39,155 bases of DNA from Tannerellaceae bacterium (GTDB taxonomy: Bacteria > Bacteroidota > Bacteroidia > Bacteroidales > Tannerellaceae). Below are positions 32,391-39,155 of the stretch, piece after piece (the first letter of the stretch is position 1; every line of letters starts with the position of its first letter). The position numbers were made by a program, and so were the translations under genes. The stretch is taken from NCBI GenBank assembly GCA_031276545.1, contig JAISMW010000019.1, positions 1-39,155 on the forward strand. The letters run 5' to 3'. The notes below the pieces were generated by a model, which saw only the letters and a list, made by a program, of their open reading frames with translations, was not told where the DNA came from and searched no databases.

Positions 32391-34742
32391 ATGAAGACAA
32401 TACTACGCAACTTCCTCAGCGTCCTGAGACGCTTCAAGATGGCCACGGCGCTGAATGTACTGGGGCTGTCGGTGGCTTTCGCCGCCTTTATGATTATCCT
32501 GATGCAGGTGGAGTACGACTATACGTTCGACCGCTCGCATCCCCATGCCGACCGGATCTATCGGGTGGAGGCCTGCAATCTGATGGGCAACGACCGGGCG
32601 TCTATCATCTGCCGCCCCTTTATGGAGGCTTTCGCGTCTTCTTCGCCCCATATCCTGGCGGGGACTTATACGAATCTTCCTCGGCGGCTGTTCTTCTCCG
32701 TAGAATCCGGCGGATCGAAGCATTTCTTCCTGGAAGAGTCCAGCACGGTGTCGCCGGGCTATGCCGACGTCTTTGCGTTCGACATGCTGGAGGGCGACGC
32801 CCGGACGCTGGACGAACCCGACCGGGCGCTCATCCCCGAAAGCCTGGCGAAGAAGCTCTTCGGACGCGAACCGGCCACCGGCCGCCGCCTGGAGGGACGG
32901 GACAGGGCGTATACCGTGGGCGGCGTATACCGGGATTTCCCCCGAAACGCTTCTACGTCCAACCGGATCTATATCCGTATTCCCCAGGAGGAAAACCAGC
33001 ACAATTGGGGCAACTGGAACTATACGGCCTACGTCCGCCTGGACGACCCCCGCAGCGCCGAAGGACTGTGGGATAACTTCAGCCGGACGTTCGACACCTC
33101 CACCCTCGACGGCTGGGACGCCGAGGAACTGGCAAGCATCACGCTCCGTCTGACGCCCCTCCCGGAGGTACACTTCGTGACGGGGGTGGCCTACGACGAG
33201 GCTCCGAAGTCAAGCCGTCAGACGCTGCTGATCCTGCTGGGCATCGCCCTGGCCATCGTCGCGATAGCGGGCATCAACTACACCAACTTCAGCGCCGCCC
33301 TTACGCCCAAGCGCATCCGTAGCATCAATACGCAGAAGGTGCTGGGGGGCGACGTTCGGGTGATACGCCTGGCGCTCGTAGCGGAGGGCGTGGCGATGGC
33401 CTTCGTGTCCTTCCTGCTCGCCCTCCTCTGGGTGGCGCTGGCCGGGGGTACGGCGGTGGCCTCGCTGGTGGACGCCGAAGTCTCGCCGTCGGCTCATCCC
33501 GGCCTGGCGGCGCTGACGGGCGGCGCAGCCCTCGCGACCGGTCTCTTGGCCGGTCTCTGGCCGGCGCGCTATATGACGTCCTTCCCCCCGGCGCTGGCGC
33601 TGAAGGGCAGCTTCGGACTCTCGCCCCGCGGACGGAGGCTCCGGAGCCTGCTGATAGGGGTGCAGTTCGTCGCTTCGTTCGTCCTGGTGACGGGCGCCTC
33701 CTTCATGTATCTGCAGAACCGCTTCATGCAGGGCGCCTCGCTGGGCTTCGGCAAGGAGCAGTTGGTGGTGACGACCCTCAACGCTACGGTCTGCAAAAGC
33801 CTGGACGCCTTCGAGAGTCGTCTGAAGAGCTTCGCCGGCGTAGACGACCTCACCTTCGGACAGTCCCTCCTTTCGGGCGGCGACACCTATATGGGATGGG
33901 GGCGGAAGTATCGCGACGAGGATATTTACTACCAGTGCCTGCCCGTTGATCCGTCGTTCCTGAGGGTGATGGGCATTGAGGTGACCGAAGGGCGGAGCTT
34001 CCGGCAGGAGGACGCCCTGACGCGCCACGGGGCTTATGTCTTCAACGAAAAGGCGCGCGCCGCCTATCATCTGGAGCTGAACGGCCGGATAGACAGCGCC
34101 GAGATCATCGGCTTCATGCCCGACGTCAAGTTTGCTTCCCTCCGGCAGGAAGTCTCCCCGATGGCCTTCTACGTATGGGGGACGCAGAACTGGGGGGCGA
34201 GGCCGAACTACGCCTACATCAAGGTGAAGGCCGGCAGCGACATGAGGGAGGCCATCGAACATGTCCGCCGGACGCTGAAGGAGTTCGACGGGGAGTATCC
34301 CTTCGACGTTCGCTTCTTCGACGAGGTGCTGAACCGTACCTACGAGAAGGAACGGCAGTTCGGGACGCTCATCTCGCTCTTCAGCCTCGTAGCGATTCTG
34401 ATCTCCATCGTAGGCGTCTTCGGACTGGTCGTCTTCGACAGCGAGTATCGGCGGAAGGAGATCAGCCTCCGCAAAGTGTTTGGCGCCACGACGGGCGGCA
34501 TCCTGCTGATGTTCGGCAAGACCTACCTCCGACTCCTGGCCATCAGCTTCCTTATAGCCGCTCCGCTGGCCTGGTACGCCGTGAGCCGTTGGCTGGAGAA
34601 CTTCGCCTACCGAACGCCGCTCCACTGGTGGGTCTATGCGCTGGCCTTCGTGATGGTCTCCCTCATCACCATAGCCACCGTCACCTTCCAAAACTGGCGC
34701 GCCGCTAATGCTAACCCGGCAGAGAGCATCAAAACGGAATAG
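32391..34742 (+). CDS. FtsX/MacB-type ABC permease 1
   Basis: 783 aa from the ATG at 32391; in-frame sequence upstream is repeat DNA. N-terminal membrane helix at about residues 17-40, then a periplasmic MacB-PCD-like domain (VSPGYADVFAFDMLEGDA; LIPESLAKKLFG). Three central helices surround TLLILLGIALAIVAIAGINY, a second helix and periplasmic segment follow (FVASFVLVTGASFMYL), and there are three C-terminal FtsX helices (LVAILISIVGVFGLVVF; WWVYALAFVMVSLITIAT). RKVFGATTGGILLMFGK is the FtsX coupling segment. It works with the upstream ATPase. Its last 180 bp are nearly identical in DNA to those of permease 2. Confidence 0.93.
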   Translation: MKTILRNFLSVLRRFKMATALNVLGLSVAFAAFMIILMQVEYDYTFDRSHPHADRIYRVEACNLMGNDRASIICRPFMEAFASSSPHILAGTYTNLPRRLFFSVESGGSKHFFLEESSTVSPGYADVFAFDMLEGDARTLDEPDRALIPESLAKKLFGREPATGRRLEGRDRAYTVGGVYRDFPRNASTSNRIYIRIPQEENQHNWGNWNYTAYVRLDDPRSAEGLWDNFSRTFDTSTLDGWDAEELASITLRLTPLPEVHFVTGVAYDEAPKSSRQTLLILLGIALAIVAIAGINYTNFSAALTPKRIRSINTQKVLGGDVRVIRLALVAEGVAMAFVSFLLALLWVALAGGTAVASLVDAEVSPSAHPGLAALTGGAALATGLLAGLWPARYMTSFPPALALKGSFGLSPRGRRLRSLLIGVQFVASFVLVTGASFMYLQNRFMQGASLGFGKEQLVVTTLNATVCKSLDAFESRLKSFAGVDDLTFGQSLLSGGDTYMGWGRKYRDEDIYYQCLPVDPSFLRVMGIEVTEGRSFRQEDALTRHGAYVFNEKARAAYHLELNGRIDSAEIIGFMPDVKFASLRQEVSPMAFYVWGTQNWGARPNYAYIKVKAGSDMREAIEHVRRTLKEFDGEYPFDVRFFDEVLNRTYEKERQFGTLISLFSLVAILISIVGVFGLVVFDSEYRRKEISLRKVFGATTGGILLMFGKTYLRLLAISFLIAAPLAWYAVSRWLENFAYRTPLHWWVYALAFVMVSLITIATVTFQNWRAANANPAESIKTE

Positions 34743-34743
34743 C

Positions 34744-34911
34744 AGTGAATAGTGAATAACTAATAGTGAATAGTGAATAACTAATAGTGAATAGTGAATA
34801 GTTAGTACTGTCCGCTGTTCGCTAATCACTAATCACTATAAACTAATCACTGTTCACTATTCACTATTAGTTATTCACTATAAACTGTTCACTATTCACT
34901 ATAAACTATAA
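34744..34911 (+). repeat. Heptamer-word spacer 2 (24 words, orientation switch)
   Basis: From 34744 to 34911 every base falls into 24 consecutive 7-nt words. The first nine are AGTGAAT, AACTAAT or AGTTAGT. After ACTGTCC and GCTGTTC the rest are ACTATTC, ACTAATC, ACTATAA, ACTGTTC, ACTATTA and GTTATTC. The second half is largely the reverse complement of the first. A 29-bp perfect stem is possible: 34853-34881 with 34749-34777 or, one register on, 34770-34798. It fills nearly the whole gap between permeases 1 and 2. Confidence 0.95.
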
Positions 34912-34915
34912 ACTT

Positions 34916-37252
34916 ATGAATGCAAATTTCCTCAGCGTCCTGAGACGCTTTAAGATGGCCACGGCGCTGAACGTGCTGGGGCTATCGGTGGCCTTTGCCG
35001 CCTTTATGATGATCATGATGCAGTTGGACTACGACTATATGTTCGACCGGGGGCATCCCGACGCCGATAGGATCTATCGGGCGGAAGCCGGCAACGTGAT
35101 GGGAAACGACTGGCAACTTATCTTCAACCGTCCGCTGGCGGAGGCGCTCATCGCCTCCTCCCCGCATATAGAAGCCGGAGCGCTGCTGATGGGCGGAAGC
35201 ATGTACTTCTCTGTGGAGGCGGAGAACGGGAAGAACTTCTACCGCGAACCGGCGAGCGAGGTCTCGCCCGGCTATACCGACGTCTTCAGCTTCTACATGC
35301 TGGAAGGCGACCGTCGCGCGCTGGAAGAACCCGACCTTGCGCTCATCCCCGAAAGCCTGGCGAAGAAGCTCTTCGGCGAACGTCCGGCTACGGGGCAGAC
35401 GCTGCAGGAAGGCGACCGACGCTATACCGTGGGCGGCGTCTACCGCGACTTTCCCCGCAACGCCTCCGTGCGTAACGCCATCTATACCCGTCTCCCCCAA
35501 GACGACAGCCTGCACGACTGGAACCGCTGGAGCTATGCGGTCTACATCCGCGCAGATGATCCGGCCAACGTGGAGGGACTGTTCGATAACTTCCGCCGTA
35601 CCTTCGACGCTTCCTCCCTCGACGAATGGCGCCGCAATCGCTTCGAGGCGCTCTCCGTCCGCTTCACCCCCCTCCCGGAGGTACATTTCACGACGGGAGT
35701 GGCCTACGACGGGGCGCCGAAGTCCAGCGCTCAGACGCTGCTGATCCTCCTGGGCATCGCCCTGGCCATCGTGACGATAGCGGGCGTCAACTACACCAAC
35801 TTCAGCGCCGCCCTTACGCCCAAGCGTATCCGCAGCATCAATACGCAAAAGGTACTGGGAGGCGAAGCTCGAACGATACGCCTCGCCCTCTTGACGGAGG
35901 CCGTGTCCGTAGCCCTGCTGTCCTTCCTGATTGCGCTGTGGCTGGTCTCCCTGGCGAAGCTTACGCCGATAGCCTCGCTGGTGGACGCCGACGTTTCGCC
36001 CTCGGCTCATCCCGGCCTGGCGGCGCTTGCGGGCGGCGTAGCCCTCGCTACCGGTCTGCTGGCCGGTCTCTGGCCGGCACGCTATATGACCTCCTTCCCT
36101 CCGGCGCTGACGCTGAAGGGCAGCTTCGGCCTCTCCCCCCGCGGACGGCGGTTGAGGAATGTGCTGGTCGGCCTGCAATTCATCGCCTCCTTTGCCCTGG
36201 TGACGGGCGCCTCCTTCATGTATCTGCAGAACCGCTATATGCGCCATGCCGATTCGGGCTTCGGCAAAGACCGCCTGATCGTGGCCGGCATCAACAGCAA
36301 GGTAGGCGATTCGTTCGACGCCTTCGGCAGCCGGCTGAAGAGCTTCGCCGGCATCGGGGAACTGACCGGCTCGCAGGCGCTGCTGTCCGGTGGCGATTCC
36401 TTCTGGGAATGGACGCACGACTACCACGACCGCCCGATTCATTACCAATGCCTGTCGGTAGAAGCCACCTTTCCGGAGGTGATGGGCGTCGAAATAACCG
36501 AAGGGCGGAGCTTCCGTCCGGAGGACGCCCTGACGCCCTACGGCGCCTTTATATTCAACGAAAAGGCGCGCGAGGCCTACGGTCTGGAGCTGAACGATCG
36601 GCTGAACGGCGGCGAAATCATCGGCTTCATCCCCGACGTCAAGTTTGCCTCCTTCCGTCAGGAAGTCTCCCCGATGGCCTTCTATCTCTGGGGAACCAAT
36701 CGCAACGGCCCCCCAAGCTACGCCTACATTAAGGTAAAGGAAGGGAGCGACATGAGGGAGGCCATCGAACATGTCCGCCGGACGCTGAAGGAGTTCGACG
36801 AGGAGTATCCCTTCGACGTTCGCTTCTTCGACGAGGTACTGAATGTGACCTACGAGAAGGAACAGCAGTTCGGGATGTTGATATCGCTCTTCAGCCTCGT
36901 AGCGATATTGATTTCGATAGTAGGCGTCTTCGGACTGGTAGTATTCGACAGCGAATACAAGCGGAAGGAGATCAGCCTCCGCAAAGTGTTTGGCGCTACG
37001 ACGGGCGGCATCCTGCTGATGTTCGGCAAAGGCTACCTCCGACTCCTGGCCATCAGCTTCCTTATAGCCGCACCGCTGGCCTGGTACGCCGTAAGCCGTT
37101 GGCTGGAGAACTTCGCCTACCGAACCCCCCTCCATTGGTGGGTCTATGCGCTGGCCTTCGTGATGGTCTCCCTCATCACCATAGCCACCGTCACCTTCCA
37201 AAACTGGCGCGCCGCTAATGCTAATCCGGCAGAGAGCATCAAAACGGAGTGA
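34916..37252 (+). CDS. FtsX/MacB-type ABC permease 2
   Basis: 778 aa. It has the same architecture as permease 1: N-terminal helix, MacB-PCD-like periplasmic domain, central helices (TLLILLGIALAIVTIAGVNY), second periplasmic segment and C-terminal FtsX helices. It starts MNANFLSVLRRFKMATALNV; the first 25 codons after the start match permease 3 almost exactly in DNA. The periplasmic parts differ substantially from permease 1 while the membrane and coupling parts are nearly identical in DNA, a mosaic typical of recombining paralogues. Its stop codon lies inside the first heptamer of the next spacer. Confidence 0.93.
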   Translation: MNANFLSVLRRFKMATALNVLGLSVAFAAFMMIMMQLDYDYMFDRGHPDADRIYRAEAGNVMGNDWQLIFNRPLAEALIASSPHIEAGALLMGGSMYFSVEAENGKNFYREPASEVSPGYTDVFSFYMLEGDRRALEEPDLALIPESLAKKLFGERPATGQTLQEGDRRYTVGGVYRDFPRNASVRNAIYTRLPQDDSLHDWNRWSYAVYIRADDPANVEGLFDNFRRTFDASSLDEWRRNRFEALSVRFTPLPEVHFTTGVAYDGAPKSSAQTLLILLGIALAIVTIAGVNYTNFSAALTPKRIRSINTQKVLGGEARTIRLALLTEAVSVALLSFLIALWLVSLAKLTPIASLVDADVSPSAHPGLAALAGGVALATGLLAGLWPARYMTSFPPALTLKGSFGLSPRGRRLRNVLVGLQFIASFALVTGASFMYLQNRYMRHADSGFGKDRLIVAGINSKVGDSFDAFGSRLKSFAGIGELTGSQALLSGGDSFWEWTHDYHDRPIHYQCLSVEATFPEVMGVEITEGRSFRPEDALTPYGAFIFNEKAREAYGLELNDRLNGGEIIGFIPDVKFASFRQEVSPMAFYLWGTNRNGPPSYAYIKVKEGSDMREAIEHVRRTLKEFDEEYPFDVRFFDEVLNVTYEKEQQFGMLISLFSLVAILISIVGVFGLVVFDSEYKRKEISLRKVFGATTGGILLMFGKGYLRLLAISFLIAAPLAWYAVSRWLENFAYRTPLHWWVYALAFVMVSLITIATVTFQNWRAANANPAESIKTE

Positions 37253-37406
37253 ATAGTGAATAGTGAATAGTGAACAGTGAATAACTAATAGTGAACAGTG
37301 AATAGTTAGTACTGTCCTGTCCGCTGTTCACTAATCACTATAAACTAATCACTAATCGCTATTCACTATTCACTATTCACTGTTCACTATTCACTATTCA
37401 CTATAA
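37248..37406 (+). repeat. Heptamer-word spacer 3 (22 words plus a 5-nt insertion)
   Basis: Words in one orientation (AGTGAAT, AGTGAAC, AACTAAT, AGTTAGT) occupy 37248-37310. ACTGTCC follows, then a 5-nt TGTCC duplication (37318-37322), then words in the opposite orientation to 37406. The first word AGTGAAT contains the TGA stop of permease 2. The layout repeats that of spacer 2, including the central AGTTAGT ACTGTCC and GCTGTTC. Confidence 0.95.
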
Positions 37407-37410
37407 ACTT

Positions 37411-39155
37411 ATGAATGCAAATTTCCTCAGCGTCCTGAGACGCTTTAAGATGGCCACGGCACTGAACGTGCTGGGGCTATCGGTGGCCTTTGCCGCCTTT
37501 ATGATGATCATGATGCAGTTGGACTACGACTATATGTTCGACCGGGGGCATCCCCATGCCGACTGCATCTATCGCCTGGAACCGGGCAATGTGATGGGCA
37601 TAGACCGTCTTTCGGTAGCCTCCCGTCCGCTGCTGGAGGCCTTCGCACAGTCCTCGCCTCACATCCTGGGAGGCGCAATGCTCAACCTGATGGCCGGCGA
37701 GACGATGTTCCTCTCCGTGGAGCGCAACGGCGCCCGCGAGTTCTTCGAGGAAAAGGCCTACAACGTATCGCCGGGCTATGCCGACGTCTTTTCCTTCGAC
37801 ATGCTGGAAGGCGATGCCCGCGCGCTGGACGAACCCGCCAAGGTGCTCATCCCCGAAAGCCTGGCGCGCAAGCTCTTTGGCAGCGAACCGGCCACCGGCC
37901 GCCTGCTGACGACTACCGAAGAAGGCCAAACCTATACCGTAGGCGGCGTCTTCCGCGATTTCCCTCCCAACGCCTCCACCGCCAACGGCATCTACTACCC
38001 CATTCCCCCGGAGCAGAACCTGCACAACTGGGGCAACTGGAACTATGCGTCCTACATCCGCGTGGATGCTTCGGAGAACGTGGCCGGGCTGTTTGAGAAC
38101 TTCCGGCGAACCTTCGACGCTTCCGTCCTGCCGGAAGGCTTCCCGCTGGGGGAAGGTGGGCTTACGGTACAGCTTACGCCTCTGCCGGAAGTACATTTCA
38201 GTACGGGAGTCTACTACGACAAGGCTCCGAAGTCCAGCCGTCAGACGCTGCTGATCCTCCTGGGCGTCGCCCTGGTCATCGTGACGATAGCGGGCATCAA
38301 CTACACCAACTTCAGCGCCGCCCTTACGCCCAAGCGCATCAGGAGCATCAATACGCAGAAGGTACTGGGAGGCGACGAACGCCTGATACGCTTTGCCCTC
38401 GTGATGGAGGGCGTATCGGTAGCTTTCGTATCCTTCCTGCTCGCCCTCCTCTGGGTGACGCTGGCCGGGGATACGCCGGTAGCCTCGCTGGTGGACGCCG
38501 ACGTTTCGCCCTCGGCTCATCCCGGCCTGACAGCGCTGACGGGCGGCGTAGCCCTCGCGACCGGTCTGCTGGCCGGCCTCTGGCCGGCACGCTACATGAC
38601 CTCCTTCCCTACGGCGCTGACGCTGAAAGGCAGCTTCGGCCTCTCGCCCCGCGGGCGGCGGTTGAGGAATGTGCTGGTCGGCCTGCAATTCATCGCCTCC
38701 TTTGCCCTGGTGACGGGCGCCTCCTTCATGTATCTGCAGAACCGCTTCATGCAGCATACGTCGCTGGGCTTCGGCAAAGACCAGTTGGTGGTGACGACCC
38801 TCAACGGTAATGTCGGTAAAAGCCTCGACGCCTTCGGCAGCCGGCTGAAGAGTTTTGCCGGTGTGGAGGGGGTGACGTATTCCGACTTCCTGCTTTCCGG
38901 CGGCGATACCTTTCAGGAGTGGATGCGCGAGTACCGCGACAAGCAAATCAGCTTCCAGTGCCTGCCGGTAGCTCCCTCCTTTCCGGAGGTGATGGAGATA
39001 GGCCTTACCGAAGGGCGGAGCTTCCGTCCGGAGGACGCCCAGACGCCCCGCGGAGCCTTTGTCTTCAACGAAAAAGCGCGCGCCGCCTACGGTCTGGAGC
39101 TGAACGAACGAATCAGCGGCGTAGAGATCATCGGCTTCATCCCCGACGTCAAGTT
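37411..39155 (+). CDS. FtsX/MacB-type ABC permease 3 (runs off window)
   Basis: 581 codons are visible, open to the right edge. The start MNANFLSVLRRFKMATALNV equals permease 2, followed by a distinct periplasmic domain (IDRLSVASRPLLEAFAQSS; LTTTEEGQTYTVGGVFRDF) and shared central helices (TLLILLGVALVIVTIAGINY). The region around LSPRGRRLRNVLVGLQFIAS is nearly identical in DNA to permease 2. The end falls in the second periplasmic segment; FtsX C-terminal helices should follow. Confidence 0.92.
   Translation, partial: MNANFLSVLRRFKMATALNVLGLSVAFAAFMMIMMQLDYDYMFDRGHPHADCIYRLEPGNVMGIDRLSVASRPLLEAFAQSSPHILGGAMLNLMAGETMFLSVERNGAREFFEEKAYNVSPGYADVFSFDMLEGDARALDEPAKVLIPESLARKLFGSEPATGRLLTTTEEGQTYTVGGVFRDFPPNASTANGIYYPIPPEQNLHNWGNWNYASYIRVDASENVAGLFENFRRTFDASVLPEGFPLGEGGLTVQLTPLPEVHFSTGVYYDKAPKSSRQTLLILLGVALVIVTIAGINYTNFSAALTPKRIRSINTQKVLGGDERLIRFALVMEGVSVAFVSFLLALLWVTLAGDTPVASLVDADVSPSAHPGLTALTGGVALATGLLAGLWPARYMTSFPTALTLKGSFGLSPRGRRLRNVLVGLQFIASFALVTGASFMYLQNRFMQHTSLGFGKDQLVVTTLNGNVGKSLDAFGSRLKSFAGVEGVTYSDFLLSGGDTFQEWMREYRDKQISFQCLPVAPSFPEVMEIGLTEGRSFRPEDAQTPRGAFVFNEKARAAYGLELNERISGVEIIGFIPDVK

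Noticed and set aside
34744..34911. Small CRISPR-like or tRNA-like element in the permease spacer
   Set aside because: The period is 7 nt without spacers, and no cloverleaf fits.
34982..37201. 739-residue minus-strand frame opposite permease 2
   Set aside because: It is a shadow caused by GC-rich codon use; similar shadows lie opposite permeases 1 and 3, and the plus strand has clear domains.

Overview
The window looks like a chromosomal segment from a member of the Bacteroidales. The evidence is a fused lpxC-fabZ gene, a SusC/SusD outer-membrane pair beside an ECF sigma factor, FtsX/MacB-type permeases in tandem, BF3164-type six-bladed propeller lipoproteins, several TAnnTTTG promoter elements (the Bacteroidetes -7 box) and mostly absent Shine-Dalgarno sequences. 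The GC-rich backbone and gene content would suit a Tannerellaceae-like genome, but the genus cannot be fixed from sequence alone.

Layout. 1-330: the 5' end of an IS transposase and a hairpin-forming repeat. 324-5451 (minus): a beta-lactamase-fold lipoprotein, a nucleoside phosphorylase, floA with nfeD, and a TPR/PD40 protein. 5600-8760: a 42-bp hairpin array (21 cores, no indels), then decayed genes (an InlB/Listeria-Bacteroides-repeat protein, a response regulator and a TPR histidine kinase) and a possible pseudoknot. 8759-14276: an AT-rich SusC/SusD plus ECF sigma cassette that looks acquired. 14277-15131: non-coding DNA with several hairpins and a one-unit relative of the 42-bp array. 15132-19238: cyclophilin, sugar nucleotidyltransferase, Gfo/Idh/MocA oxidoreductase and GH29 fucosidase. 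19417-19946: a PKD-like fragment and an 18-unit, about 21-bp G/C-rich array. 19955-27882 (minus): core genes miaA, a small acidic protein, lpxA, lpxC-fabZ, lpxD, pyrF, prfA and purM. 27993-30369 (minus): two paralogous propeller lipoproteins. 30600-39155 (plus): an ABC operon with a sigma-54-type promoter and two upstream palindromes, encoding an ATPase, a HU-like/DUF4469-type protein and at least three tandem permeases; the third runs off the end.

How the parts work together. The lpxD-lpxC/fabZ-lpxA block makes the first lipid A intermediates and feeds fatty-acid elongation. purM-prfA-pyrF is a nucleotide and translation operon. FloA/NfeD is a membrane-microdomain pair. The SusCD/sigma cassette is a glycan or nutrient uptake system. 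The terminal operon is a MacB/FtsX-type exporter or envelope-stress system, probably activated by a sigma-54 enhancer-binding protein encoded outside the window.

The most unusual content is repetitive DNA. Spacers before and between the permease genes are built from consecutive 7-nt words. The words change strand orientation midway, so two of the spacers can fold into long hairpins. The same words occur at the left edge. Separately, hairpin elements of 42 and 21 bp, or single units, lie next to broken genes. The single-unit copy at 14787-14935 shares leader and trailer with the 21-unit array and carries compensatory stem changes, which suggests a defined element family that can expand.
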